DNA of 64,000 nucleotides from Bog-159 sp035308525 (GTDB lineage Bacteria > Acidobacteriota > Terriglobia > Bryobacterales > Bryobacteraceae): positions 1-64,000 of the forward strand of contig DATGGM010000171.1 of NCBI GenBank assembly GCA_035308525.1. Reading direction: 5' to 3'. Each line of letters starts with the position of its first letter. The first letter of the stretch is position 1. Made by a program: the position numbers and the translations under genes. The notes beneath the pieces were generated by a model. That model was not told the DNA's origin and did no database searches. It saw nothing but the letters and a program-made list of their open reading frames with translations. Positions 34,789 to 43,536 of the stretch are shown one piece after another.

Positions 34789-36822
34789 ATGCTTTTATAC
34801 GCACTGACCATCCTGATAAGTGCTTTTCTGCTTTTTCAGGTACAACCGGTAATCGCCCGCATCATCCTGCCGTGGTTTGGCGGGTCGGCCGCTGTCTGGA
34901 CCATCTGCCTGCTGTTCTTCCAGTCCGTCCTGCTGCTGGGTTATTTGTATTCACACTGGCTGTATCAACGGCTGCGGCCGCGCGCGCAAATGCTGGCGCA
35001 TATCTGCCTGCTGGCCGTGAGCCTGGCGGTATTGCCCATTTCGCCTTCGGCTTCCTGGAAGCCCACCGGCACGGAAGACCCCACGCTGCGCATTCTGCTG
35101 CTCCTCGCCGCCAGTGTCGGCCTACCCTACTTTTTGCTGTCGACCACCGGCCCGCTGTTGCAAGCCTGGTACGCCCGGCGCTACCAGGGAGCTATTCCCT
35201 ATCGGCTCTATGCGCTGTCAAACGCCGGCTCGATGCTGGCCCTGATCACATATCCGGTGCTGTTTGAACCATGGCTGGGCACGCGCAGCCAGTCGCTCAG
35301 TTGGTCCTGGGCGTATGTCGTGTTCGTGGTCCTTTGCGCCGCAACCGCTCTGCGAACACCGCGTCTGGCCGCCGCCGCATCCAGCGCCGCGCCTGAGCCG
35401 GAAACCGGGCACTCCGCATCCCGCACGTTTTTCTGGATCGCTCTTCCGGCCTGTGCTTCGATTCTGCTGTTGGCGGTCACTAACCATCTGAGCCAGAATA
35501 TCGCGGCCATACCCTTTCTGTGGGTGCTGCCGCTCAGTCTCTACTTATTCAGCTTTATACTCTGCTTTGACAGCCCGCGGTGGTACCAGCGGCGGATCTT
35601 TCTGGGGTTCTTCGCGGTATCGGTAGGCAGCATGGCCTACGCGTTGTCGCCGGATTTCCAGAACAATCCCATCCGCATCATGGTTCCGTTCTTCGCCGTC
35701 GGGCTGTTTGTCTGTTGCATGGTCTGCCATGGCGAACTGGCCCGCTTGAAGCCGCACCCCAGCCGCCTGACATCTTTTTACGTGATGATCGCTCTCGGCG
35801 GGGCGCTGGGCGGAGTCTTCGTGGCCCTGATCGCGCCGCGGGTCTTCAGCGGATTCTACGAGCTGCCGCTGGGCCTGGCCGCCTGTGCCGTGGTGGTCTT
35901 CGCGGTGCTGCGGGCCGATCCGGAGAGCGAACTGGCAGGCTCGTGGCGGAGTCCCCGCCCGCTGGTGGCTACGGTGCTTACGCTGGCGCTGGCGGTGTAC
36001 GTCGGCGTCATCATCCGCCAGCGCGGCGGCGTGGCCCGGGTGATGGCGCGAAACTTTTATGGCGGGCTGAAGGTTACCGACGCCACCGCCGACGATACCG
36101 ACGATGCGGTTCGCAGGCTGACCCACGGCACCATCACCCACGGCGAGCAATATCTGGATCCCAAGCTGGAAGGCCGCCCCACCACGTACTACGGACCAAA
36201 CTCCGGGGTGGGCCGCGCCATCCGGACGGATCAGGAAGCCGGACCGGTGCGGGTGGGAATCATCGGGCTGGGCGCCGGCACGCTGGCAGCCTATGGCCGC
36301 GCGGGCGACTATTTCCGTTTCTACGAAATCAATCCGCTGGTGCTGCGGCTGGCCAACACCCAGTTCCGTTTCCTGAAGATCTGCAAGGCCCGGCTGGACG
36401 TGGCGCTGGGCGATGCCCGCCTTTCGCTGGAGCGCGAGCCGCCCGAGAACTTCGACGTGCTCGCGGTGGACGCGTTTTCGAGCGATGCCATCCCGGTTCA
36501 CCTGCTCACGCGCGAAGCGTTTCTTGTGTACTTCAGGCATTTGAAGCCGGGCGGCGTGCTGGCGGTGCATGTCTCGAATAAGCACCTGGATCTGAGCAAG
36601 GTCGTGAAGCTGGGCGCCGACGCATTGCAAAAAGAGGTGCGGCTGATCGACACGGAGGACGAGCCGAACGACGTGTTCGGATCCACCTGGATGCTGGTAA
36701 CCGCCGCGCAGGGCTTCTTCGACAAACCGTTGCTGGGAGCCGCCGCGCATGCTGTGCCGCGATCCGGCAGCGTGCGCTTGTGGACCGATGACTACAGCAA
36801 TCTCTTCCGCATTCTGAGGTAG
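34789..36822 (+). CDS. Membrane-anchored spermidine synthase-like protein
   Basis: This 677-residue protein has an N-terminal half of about 10-12 hydrophobic helices (residues 3-410). The C-terminal cytoplasmic Rossmann domain is of the spermidine-synthase type: the SAM-motif region reads 'VGIIGLGAGTLAAYG', and the aspartate-rich catalytic region reads 'DVLAVDAFSSDAIPVHLLT'. Such fused proteins are widespread in acidobacteria. Their aminopropyl transfer is unproven, and some may be general SAM-dependent methyltransferases in the membrane. It starts 35 bases after the dehydrogenase gene, with the glycosyltransferase gene 7 bases later. Confidence 0.8.
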   Translation: MLLYALTILISAFLLFQVQPVIARIILPWFGGSAAVWTICLLFFQSVLLLGYLYSHWLYQRLRPRAQMLAHICLLAVSLAVLPISPSASWKPTGTEDPTLRILLLLAASVGLPYFLLSTTGPLLQAWYARRYQGAIPYRLYALSNAGSMLALITYPVLFEPWLGTRSQSLSWSWAYVVFVVLCAATALRTPRLAAAASSAAPEPETGHSASRTFFWIALPACASILLLAVTNHLSQNIAAIPFLWVLPLSLYLFSFILCFDSPRWYQRRIFLGFFAVSVGSMAYALSPDFQNNPIRIMVPFFAVGLFVCCMVCHGELARLKPHPSRLTSFYVMIALGGALGGVFVALIAPRVFSGFYELPLGLAACAVVVFAVLRADPESELAGSWRSPRPLVATVLTLALAVYVGVIIRQRGGVARVMARNFYGGLKVTDATADDTDDAVRRLTHGTITHGEQYLDPKLEGRPTTYYGPNSGVGRAIRTDQEAGPVRVGIIGLGAGTLAAYGRAGDYFRFYEINPLVLRLANTQFRFLKICKARLDVALGDARLSLEREPPENFDVLAVDAFSSDAIPVHLLTREAFLVYFRHLKPGGVLAVHVSNKHLDLSKVVKLGADALQKEVRLIDTEDEPNDVFGSTWMLVTAAQGFFDKPLLGAAAHAVPRSGSVRLWTDDYSNLFRILR

Positions 36823-36829
36823 TGCGAGC

Positions 36830-37918
36830 GTGCCGCCCTGCCGCATACTGTTTGTCGCGCCGCCGGTGGGACCTATCGGCTCCGGGGAAGCCGGCGGAGT
36901 GGAAACTCACTTACTCCATCTGGCGCCCATACTCGTCGCGCGCGGCCATCACATCGGCATATTGGCGCCCGCCGGGAGCAGAGTGCCGGCGCCCGGGGTT
37001 GTCGTTCATCAGGTCGATGGCCAGCCCAGTCCCAGCGCCACACGGGCTGCGAGAACGGCCGCGGCCGTAGTACACACCAACGGCGTGCTTGAGAACCTGT
37101 GGGACCGCGCTCTCCGGCTGCAGCGGGACTATGATGTAGTGGTCGGCGTCAATTATGACTGGTTGGCATTTTACCTGACTCCGTTCTTTGCCACAACGGT
37201 CGGCCACTGGATCACCATATGCTCCGCGATTGATGAAGTGGACCGCATTATCGAGAGGCGCTGGGGGGAAGGCCGCCTGCATCTGGCCATGTACACCGGA
37301 GCGCAGGTGGGGACGTTTCCGTTTCTCGAGCGCCGGCGGGTTCACCTGCTATACGGCGCCGTGGATGCCGCGGTCTTCCGCTACGGCGCCGAGCCGCGGG
37401 ACAGACTGTGCTGGGCAGGGCGCATCTCGCCGGAGAAAGGCCTGGAGGACGCCATAGCGGTAGCGGCCGCCCTCCGCATGCCGCTGGATGTGTGCGGCAA
37501 GATTCAGGACGAATCGTACTGGGAGTCGGTGACCCGCGCGTCCGGCAGCCCGGAGATTGTCTATCACGGTTTTCTTTCTCCGGCGGAATTGCAGCAGCGT
37601 TACGCCAATGCGCGCGCGACGCTGGTCACGCCGCGCTGGATCGAGGCCTTCGGCAACATCGTGGTCGAATCGTTGGCGTGCGGCACGCCGGTTGTCGCAT
37701 ATAACCGGGGCGGTCCGGCGGAGATCGTCGCGCACGGGAAGAGCGGCATCCTGGTCCCGCAGGACGACGTCCCAGCACTGATCGATGGCGTGCGGCAGGC
37801 GGTCGCGCTGGACCGGCGCGCGGTCCGCGCGCGCGCCGAGGAGTTTTCTTTCGACCGGATGGCGGACCGCTTGCAAGCGTGGATTGAATCCATCCGCGGC
37901 GCGCCGCGCGAGCGGTAA
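36830..37918 (+). CDS. GT4-family glycosyltransferase
   Basis: This 362-residue protein starts at GTG 36830 and is a GT-B fold glycosyltransferase. The N-terminal acceptor half has 'EAGGVETHLLHLAPIL'. The C-terminal donor half has 'WAGRISPEKGLEDAI' and the family motif 'PRWIEAFGNIVVESLACGTPVVAYNRGG', in which a glutamate pair binds the sugar nucleotide. The pattern near 'GTPVVAYNRGGPAEIV' is like cyanobacterial UDP-glucose:tetrahydrobiopterin glucosyltransferases, but acceptor identity cannot be claimed. It follows the membrane protein by 7 bases and ends 1 base before the convergent stress protein gene. Confidence 0.85.
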   Translation: MPPCRILFVAPPVGPIGSGEAGGVETHLLHLAPILVARGHHIGILAPAGSRVPAPGVVVHQVDGQPSPSATRAARTAAAVVHTNGVLENLWDRALRLQRDYDVVVGVNYDWLAFYLTPFFATTVGHWITICSAIDEVDRIIERRWGEGRLHLAMYTGAQVGTFPFLERRRVHLLYGAVDAAVFRYGAEPRDRLCWAGRISPEKGLEDAIAVAAALRMPLDVCGKIQDESYWESVTRASGSPEIVYHGFLSPAELQQRYANARATLVTPRWIEAFGNIVVESLACGTPVVAYNRGGPAEIVAHGKSGILVPQDDVPALIDGVRQAVALDRRAVRARAEEFSFDRMADRLQAWIESIRGAPRER

Positions 37919-37919
37919 A

Positions 37920-38555
37920 CTACGGCCTCTTTACAATCTCGTTCTCGTCGGTCTCCGGCGTATCTCCGGACAGAGGATCTCCAACCCCGGCTCTGCGGAT
38001 CCGCAGCATGGGTTTGTCGCTGACTGAGAAATCCGCACCGGACTCACCCGCCGATCCGATATCTTCGCCGCCAGTTTGACGGAGCAATTGTTTGGCGCGC
38101 TTTACCCAGTCCTCGTTGTCGCAATGCACGGACAACAGGATGCCGCCTTGTTTCACGCGTCCTTCGAAACGTCTCGCCTCATATTCCGGGATGCCCAGAC
38201 CAGCCAGGCCTCCGATCAGGCCACCTACGGCTCCCACCGCTCCCAATCCAGCCAGCGCGGCAACGATCGGACCGGCCGCGATGAGAGGACCCAGGCCCGG
38301 AATCGCGATGGCTCCGATGCCGGTAAGCCAGCCCAGCACGCCACCCGCTACGCCGCCGGCGACGCCGCCGGCCGTCGCTCCTTCCGGAGCTTTCGTATTC
38401 TTCTCGTGACCCAAATCTTTTGTACCCAGATTTTCCTGAAACAGTACGGAAATATCCGTACCGCGAAATCCGGCCGCGCGCAGTGTATCCACCGCCTCCT
38501 CTACGCCGGGTCTGTCATGGTAAATACCGAATACAGAGGTATTTTTACCTGCCAT
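37920..38555 (-). CDS. General-stress-protein 17M-like protein with glycine-zipper core
   Basis: This 211-residue protein has an N-terminal YflT/GSP17M-like domain ('SVFGIYHDRPGVEEAVDTLR' ... 'DISVLFQ'). A long Gly/Ala/Ile/Leu stretch follows (about residues 60-125), with several GxxxG and GG repeats typical of glycine-zipper membrane proteins. A soluble tail has 'GGILLSVHCDNEDWVKRAKQLL'. The start ATG at 38555 has AAGGGAG 9 bases upstream. A longer reading to 38642 would give no usable leader. Such proteins are induced by heat or general stress; the membrane mode of action is inferred. Confidence 0.8.
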   Translation of the reverse strand: MAGKNTSVFGIYHDRPGVEEAVDTLRAAGFRGTDISVLFQENLGTKDLGHEKNTKAPEGATAGGVAGGVAGGVLGWLTGIGAIAIPGLGPLIAAGPIVAALAGLGAVGAVGGLIGGLAGLGIPEYEARRFEGRVKQGGILLSVHCDNEDWVKRAKQLLRQTGGEDIGSAGESGADFSVSDKPMLRIRRAGVGDPLSGDTPETDENEIVKRP

Positions 38556-39037
38556 GTGATCGCTCCCTTCCGTGGCGCGTGAAGAGCAAAACATTAGCCA
38601 ATGGATGATAGCGTCCGGCCAGCGGCCGGCACCGCGGCCCAAAAACAGACTCTGTCATCTCAAACCCCGATTGACAGCGTTAGACGGAGTGTTTCATAAT
38701 CGGGCGATCGTAACAAGGGGCGATCGAAGCTCTCGCGAAATGGCAACGGAATTGCTGATCGGACTCCGAGAAGAGCCGCAAGATGCATAAGCCCTATTGT
38801 TTTGCCGGCCAACCGGCCCCCTGTCTGGGTTACTTCGCCAACGACAAGCTGCCCTGCGTATGCGGTAGCGGAGAAAGCCTCCTGAAGGTGCTGAGCCAGG
38901 TTGCCGGCCCAATCGTGCCGGTCGAATTGCTGGCGCCCGCGCCTCTACACCTTCTGCCGCTATCCGCCTGATGACAGCCTGCATGTCAGGCGACGGCTGG
39001 GTGTTAACTGGGTCAAAACTCCCAGGCGAGGTATCTA
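38556..39037. other. 482-base intergenic stretch with no convincing gene
   Basis: This is the longest gap in the window. It contains a GC-rich inverted repeat (38615-38620 with 38624-38629, 3-base loop) about 60 bases upstream of the stress-protein start. It also contains a plausible plus-strand sigma-70 promoter at 38671-38700, described separately. A 62-codon plus-strand frame (38783-38971) and a 120-codon minus-strand frame (38694-39056) are open, but neither shows a recognisable fold, a good ribosome-binding site or a codon pattern that favours it. The rest may be untranslated leader, a small RNA or decayed sequence. Confidence 0.55.
38671..38726 (+). promoter_or_regulatory. Putative sigma-70 promoter with CGATCG direct repeat
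   Basis: TTGACA (38671-38676) and CATAAT (38695-38700) are separated by 18 bases and would start transcription on the plus strand near 38707. Directly over the expected start site the word GGGCGATCG occurs twice (38702-38710 and 38718-38726). It contains the self-complementary CGATCG, so it could bind a dimeric regulator. No convincing gene lies downstream, so this may drive a small RNA or be a remnant. Confidence 0.4.
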
Positions 39038-40231
39038 CTACCCTAACGCCAGCCAACCGAGCGCGCCGCGCGTGGCACTCCGTGAGAGCGGTTTATCGAC
39101 CGCCGGATCCCAAGGCTGCTCGCTCAAGATCATACGGCTTTTGAAATTCGCTCCCCGGTCGTATGAGACCGCCATAGCTAAATCCACCAGCAATTCGCCA
39201 TCGGGAGTTTTCCGGCCGTATTCATAAAATGCACAACAAATCTCGCCGCCCGCGGTCACAATCAGGTGTGGCTGGAATTCATGCTGCTCAGACAAACCGT
39301 CCGGCATCAAAGGTTGGCCCGCCGGCGGTCCTTGCCAGGTCTTCCCGCCATCCTGGGAACGGCGGCAGTAAAGGCGGGAGCGGCCCTCCCGGTCGTCAGC
39401 CCAAACGCAGAGAGAAATGCCGTCCGGCGCGATACAGGTGGCCGGCGCCGTCTCGGGCAAGCCATCCTGAACAACAGTGATGCCCTCGGCTATGGTGCTG
39501 GGGACGCCAAATGTCAGCCCTCCATCGTCGGAAGCAACCGACACAATACGGTCTCCACCCGGTCCGTTCATCCACACTACGTGTACCGTGCCGCGGGCGT
39601 CCACCATCACCTCGGGATTGAAACAGAGTCCGGGCAACATGGGACCCGGCCTGGCGGGCCCTTTCCCGCCCCAGAACAATCCATCACTGGAACGCGCGAA
39701 GCATAACGTACCGCCCATATCCGCCGCCAGATAGACGCTTCCCTGAAAGGCACTGGCGGCGTTGAGGTCGGCGGCGATCGAGTAGCAGCACTCGGCCCCC
39801 CCGATTAGGACCACAGTCGGCAAGGTCCAATGGATGCCGCCATCCTCGGAGCGGTAGACCACCAGAGAGGCGCGGGAACGGTCCGGATCGAGGGCCAGAG
39901 CCGCGAGATTCAAGTTGCCGTGCGCGTCCACGGCAAGTACAGGGCCTACCAGACCAGCCCAGCTTCTCTCCACCGGGAGAGGCCAGGATTCCCGCCAGGC
40001 GGCGCCTCCATCGAAACTGACGCGGGCGGAGATGACCCGCGTACCATCTGTCGGCGTGATTTCCTGCACACCCACGATGTGGTTTGGATCGAGGGGGTTG
40101 ACCAGCAAAGCGGACTCATTCCGCACGGCGGCGGAGCTCTCACGTCGGGGACCCGGCTTGCGGGTGAGCGGCTGGGTATCTGTCATAGGGGCCTGACTAG
40201 CCTTAATTGAATTGTGACGCACATTCGCCAT
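39038..40231 (-). CDS. BNR/Asp-box repeat beta-propeller protein
   Basis: This 397-residue protein has four or more Asp boxes of the S-x-D-x-G-x-x-W/F type: 'SFDGGAAW', 'SEDGGIHW', 'SDDGGLTF' and 'SQDGGKTW'. These are the blade-turn motif shared by sialidases and many other six- or seven-bladed propellers. I see no sialidase arginine triad in order, so an enzyme name is not justified. No signal peptide is visible from either possible start (40231 or ATG 40186), which is unusual for this group. The end after 'DKPLSRSATRG' is abrupt for the family. Confidence 0.7.
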   Translation of the reverse strand: MANVRHNSIKASQAPMTDTQPLTRKPGPRRESSAAVRNESALLVNPLDPNHIVGVQEITPTDGTRVISARVSFDGGAAWRESWPLPVERSWAGLVGPVLAVDAHGNLNLAALALDPDRSRASLVVYRSEDGGIHWTLPTVVLIGGAECCYSIAADLNAASAFQGSVYLAADMGGTLCFARSSDGLFWGGKGPARPGPMLPGLCFNPEVMVDARGTVHVVWMNGPGGDRIVSVASDDGGLTFGVPSTIAEGITVVQDGLPETAPATCIAPDGISLCVWADDREGRSRLYCRRSQDGGKTWQGPPAGQPLMPDGLSEQHEFQPHLIVTAGGEICCAFYEYGRKTPDGELLVDLAMAVSYDRGANFKSRMILSEQPWDPAVDKPLSRSATRGALGWLALG

Positions 40232-40408
40232 AAACTGCTATACATTCTGTATCGCGCATTACAGCCGGCTTGCGCCATTGGCGGGTAGCTTATTGCAAAG
40301 TCAGGAGATGCTTGAACGGGCGGATCTCCACTGTTAACCTTCTGGGATTCGTCTGACAACTCTCAAGCATAACCCGGTAGTCTCCGGCGGCGCCCGCCAG
40401 GCGATGCT
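40232..40408. promoter_or_regulatory. Divergent intergenic region between BNR protein and SDR genes
   Basis: This 177-base region holds both promoters. GTATAG and similar AT-rich words near 40242-40250 could form a minus-strand -10 for the BNR gene. For the plus strand the ATG cluster at 40404, 40409 and 40412 lies after GCCAGGCG, a weak ribosome-binding site. No sigma-70 pair convincingly fits. Confidence 0.3.
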
Positions 40409-41230
40409 ATGATGACCGCTACTGCGATGCCGCAACTACGTCCTTTGGCCATGATTACGGGTGCTTCGAGCGGCATCGGCGCAACATTCGCCCGCCACTT
40501 GGCCGCCCGCGGCTGCGATCTGGTGCTGGTGGCGCGGCGGCGGGATCGCCTGGAAGAGCAGGCGCAAGCCATCCAAGCCGCCGATTCGTCGGTGCAAGCC
40601 GAAGTCCTGCCGGCGGATCTCACGCGCGACACAGACTTGAAAGCGGTCGAAGAGCGCATCGCGGCGGCGCCGAACCTCGAATTCCTGGTCAACAACGCCG
40701 GCTTCGGCATCGCCGGACGCTTCTTTTCCGTGCCGCTCGACGGCCAGGACCAGATGCACCGCCTGCACGTCCTCGCGCCCATGCGACTGATGCACGCCGC
40801 GCTCGAAGGCATGGTCCCCCGCCGGCGGGGCAGCATCATTAACGTATCGTCGGTCTCGGGTTTCGGACAGAATCCGGGCAGCGTCAGCTATTCCGCCACC
40901 AAAACCTGGATGACCAGCTTTACCGAAGGCCTCTACATGGAGCTGAAAAGCATCGGCTCGCCGGTACGGGTGCAGGCGCTGTGCCCGGGATTCACGCTCT
41001 CCGAATTCCACGACACCATGCACTTCGACCGCAAGCAAATCCCGGCGTGGATGTGGATGTCCGCCGACGAGGTGGTGGCGGCTTCGCTGCGCGGCCTCGA
41101 TCGCGGCCGGTGGCTGGTGATTCCCGGTTGGCGCTATCGCCTGCTGGTGTTGCTGATGCGCGGTTTCCCGCGGCCGTTATATCATTCCCTGGCCATCAAA
41201 TACGCGCGGGGCACCGGACGGGACCGTTGA
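40409..41230 (+). CDS. Short-chain dehydrogenase/reductase
   Basis: This is a 273-residue classical SDR. The cofactor loop is 'TGASSGIG' near residue 16, the structural 'NNAG' lies near residue 96, and the catalytic pair is 'SYSATK' (Y and K about 160-165) after a serine in 'NVSSVSG'. The family uses NAD(P)H to reduce or oxidise alcohols and ketones. The substrate is not inferable. It starts from a cluster of three ATGs (40404 in another frame, 40409, 40412) and ends 1 base before the convergent membrane protein gene. Confidence 0.88.
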   Translation: MMTATAMPQLRPLAMITGASSGIGATFARHLAARGCDLVLVARRRDRLEEQAQAIQAADSSVQAEVLPADLTRDTDLKAVEERIAAAPNLEFLVNNAGFGIAGRFFSVPLDGQDQMHRLHVLAPMRLMHAALEGMVPRRRGSIINVSSVSGFGQNPGSVSYSATKTWMTSFTEGLYMELKSIGSPVRVQALCPGFTLSEFHDTMHFDRKQIPAWMWMSADEVVAASLRGLDRGRWLVIPGWRYRLLVLLMRGFPRPLYHSLAIKYARGTGRDR

Positions 41231-41231
41231 G

Positions 41232-42818
41232 TTATATCGCATAGACCACGTACCCGGCGTTTTCGAAGACCGGCGCACGGTCCGGCAGGCGGTTGCGTGG
41301 CGTGAGCACGATGTAGTCGATGCCCAGCGCGCGGTCGCGCGCCAGGTCGCCCGCGCTGAACGGCTGAGCCATTACCTGCTGCCAGCGAGCCCACCATTGC
41401 TCGCCCAGCTCCGTCAGGTAGTTTACTTGCCCGCCACCCTTCCAATCCACGTAAACGGCGCGTAGGGCCTCGCTGCGGAAGATGCCGGGCTGCAGCTGCT
41501 TGCCGGCGTCGGGGAACAGGAAAACGGCATCGCGCGGGCTGGAGGCGCGCGCCCAGGCGGATAGGCCGGTCAGCTCGGGTGTGTGTAGTTGCGGATGGCG
41601 GACGCCGGCAAGGTTCGGGAAAAGGAAGAACGCGGCCACCGTCACGGCAGCCAGTGCCGGCGCGCTCCACTTGAATTTGCGGCTCTCGGCCCAAGCGGCG
41701 AACGTCGCGCCCACGGCAACCAGTGCGGAGACCAGCGCAAACCGGCCCGAGACCGGTCCGCTTGCCAGGTAGACCAGCGCAAACCACGCGAAGGCTTCGG
41801 GGAAGCGGCGCGCCTGAGCCGCCAGGATGCCGTCCGCGGCCGCTGTAAACTGCGCCAGCACCACCACGAACAACAGCGCGCGCATCGGCTGGAGCTGCGG
41901 CATCAGCGACCATTTCAACTTCTCCAATAACAGGAGCGAAGCTGGCAGGCTCAAGATGCCAATCAGCGGCACCCAGACCAGGATGAATCCGAGGTCTGGT
42001 GGCGTTCGTTTACGCAGCCGGGCATACGCCAGCAAGGAAGCCACGTACAAAACCAAATATCGAGGCAGCCAGTCGCGCCACCACTCCGAGATCCAGGAAT
42101 ATGGCGCGCGCATACGCTGCAGGCGCTCAATGGCGGGAGTCACGCGGGCGAAGAAGAGCTGCGCTTCGGTGGCGCCGTCCTGAAATCGCGCCGAAATCGC
42201 CAGCACGATACAGGCGCCCGCCAGCGGCACCAGCGGGTGGTATTTGCGCCGGACAACTGCCAGGCAAATGAAGGCGCCCCAAAACGGCCATACGGCGGGC
42301 GGATGCATCAGGAAGGCGGCCGAGGCCGCGATGGCAGCCCACAAGTTCCGGCCTTGCGCGACCAGGCCGATGGCCAGAAACGTGAGCGGCACCGCAAAAC
42401 CGCGCGGGTCCGGTTCCAACTCCATCGAGAGTACGGCCGGTCCGCCGATGGTGGCGCCCAGCGAGATGGCGCCCGCCACCAACAGCGATGCCGGCGCGGA
42501 AAGGCCCAACGCGGCGGCCATCAGGTACAGGCCCCAGATGCCCAGTGCGCGCGTGACCATCTGGCAGCCTTCGAGTACCTCGCGAAAGCCCAGGCCGGTC
42601 GAGCGGGCCAGGCCGCGTGCGGTTTCGTCGTACAACGTGAACGAAACGTGCGGGCGCTCCGCCAGGATGTCGCGCCGCAACACGGCCGGATCGCGCAGAT
42701 GCTCCAATATGGGGACGTAGATCTGGCTATCCTGTTGCAGCCAATTGTGGCCCGGGAACTCGAACCACGAAAGCGCGGTGAGTGCCAGAATGACTGCCGA
42801 CACCGCGACGTTTTTCAT
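41232..42818 (-). CDS. GT-C-like polytopic membrane protein
   Basis: This 528-residue protein starts at ATG 42818, overlapping the stop of the TPR gene by ATGA. A single N-terminal helix is followed by 'WLQQDSQIYVPILEHLRDP', which carries the D near the first loop typical of GT-C glycosyltransferase-like membrane proteins. About nine or ten more helices follow, and a C-terminal soluble segment of about 140 residues ('DAVFLFPDAGKQLQPG', 'IDYIVLTPRNRLPD'). This pattern is shared by lipid-linked-sugar transferases and by a related uncharacterised family. Function unproven. Confidence 0.7.
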   Translation of the reverse strand: MKNVAVSAVILALTALSWFEFPGHNWLQQDSQIYVPILEHLRDPAVLRRDILAERPHVSFTLYDETARGLARSTGLGFREVLEGCQMVTRALGIWGLYLMAAALGLSAPASLLVAGAISLGATIGGPAVLSMELEPDPRGFAVPLTFLAIGLVAQGRNLWAAIAASAAFLMHPPAVWPFWGAFICLAVVRRKYHPLVPLAGACIVLAISARFQDGATEAQLFFARVTPAIERLQRMRAPYSWISEWWRDWLPRYLVLYVASLLAYARLRKRTPPDLGFILVWVPLIGILSLPASLLLLEKLKWSLMPQLQPMRALLFVVVLAQFTAAADGILAAQARRFPEAFAWFALVYLASGPVSGRFALVSALVAVGATFAAWAESRKFKWSAPALAAVTVAAFFLFPNLAGVRHPQLHTPELTGLSAWARASSPRDAVFLFPDAGKQLQPGIFRSEALRAVYVDWKGGGQVNYLTELGEQWWARWQQVMAQPFSAGDLARDRALGIDYIVLTPRNRLPDRAPVFENAGYVVYAI

Positions 42819-43486
42819 TGCGCGGGGGTCTTCTCCAATTGCTGTTTGATCCAGACGCGGGCGGGATCCAGTTGCTGAGCTTTGGCGAAAGCCTGGCGAG
42901 CGTCGCTGTTGTGATGCTCCTTGCGCAAGGCCAGGCCCAGCCACAGGTAGGCCTCCGCGGAGGCCGCATCCAGGCTGATGGCCTTGCGAAAGTCCGGGAT
43001 GGCCACGCCCGGACCGCCACCCATAGCCTCGGGCAGATAGTAATTTCCCACGCCGCGCGCCAGGTAAGCCTGAGCCGATTTGGGATCGAGTTCCAGCGCC
43101 TTGCCGATGGCCTCGCGGGCGCGCTTGCCGTAAGAAAGCGCGAAGAGCAGATTTGCCGGCACCACCTGCCCGCAAAGCGTGCCCAGCACGCGGTGGTACT
43201 CGGCGTTTCGGGAGTTGATGGCAATGGCGCGTTCGGCGGCGTCTATGCCAACTTTGGCGGCCTGCTCGGCTTGGTTCTTATCGCGCAATTCCAGGGCGAC
43301 TTCGGCAAGATAAGAGGACACCAGCGCCACCCGGTATTGCGCGTCGCCGTCGTGACGACTTTTTTGGGCCGCCGCCGAGAGTTCGGTGACCTGTCTCTGG
43401 AGCTCCGCGCGATCCTGGCGGTCTCTGGCGCTTTCGAGCGCGCCGGGCTCCGCGAGCAGGGCAGCCATGAAGAAGATTGCGTGCAT
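42815..43486 (-). CDS. TPR-repeat protein coupled to the GT-C-like membrane protein
   Basis: This 223-residue protein has a signal-like hydrophobic start (MHAIFFMAALLAEPG) and then helical repeats of the TPR type: 'QAAKVGIDAAERAIAINSRN', 'REAIGKALELDPKSAQAYLA', 'RKAISLDAASAEAYLWLGLA' and 'RQAFAKAQQLDPAR'. Its stop overlaps the next gene's start (ATGA, 42815-42818), so the two are made together. TPR partners of GT-C enzymes usually recruit substrates or assemble complexes; that role is inferred. Confidence 0.78.
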   Translation of the reverse strand: MHAIFFMAALLAEPGALESARDRQDRAELQRQVTELSAAAQKSRHDGDAQYRVALVSSYLAEVALELRDKNQAEQAAKVGIDAAERAIAINSRNAEYHRVLGTLCGQVVPANLLFALSYGKRAREAIGKALELDPKSAQAYLARGVGNYYLPEAMGGGPGVAIPDFRKAISLDAASAEAYLWLGLALRKEHHNSDARQAFAKAQQLDPARVWIKQQLEKTPAQ

Positions 43487-43536
43487 CTACTTTTATTACA
43501 GCGCAAAGTGATCCTCAGCGGGTTGTGCCCGCGACC

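Noticed and set aside
38783..38971. A 62-codon plus-strand frame with four cysteines after the putative promoter.
   Set aside because: No good ribosome-binding site, no fold or family, and codon use typical of random frames; not counted as a gene, though the interval is discussed as a possible small-RNA region.
39038..40231. Naming the BNR-repeat gene a sialidase.
   Set aside because: Asp boxes alone occur in many unrelated propellers, and the arginine triad of sialidases is not seen.
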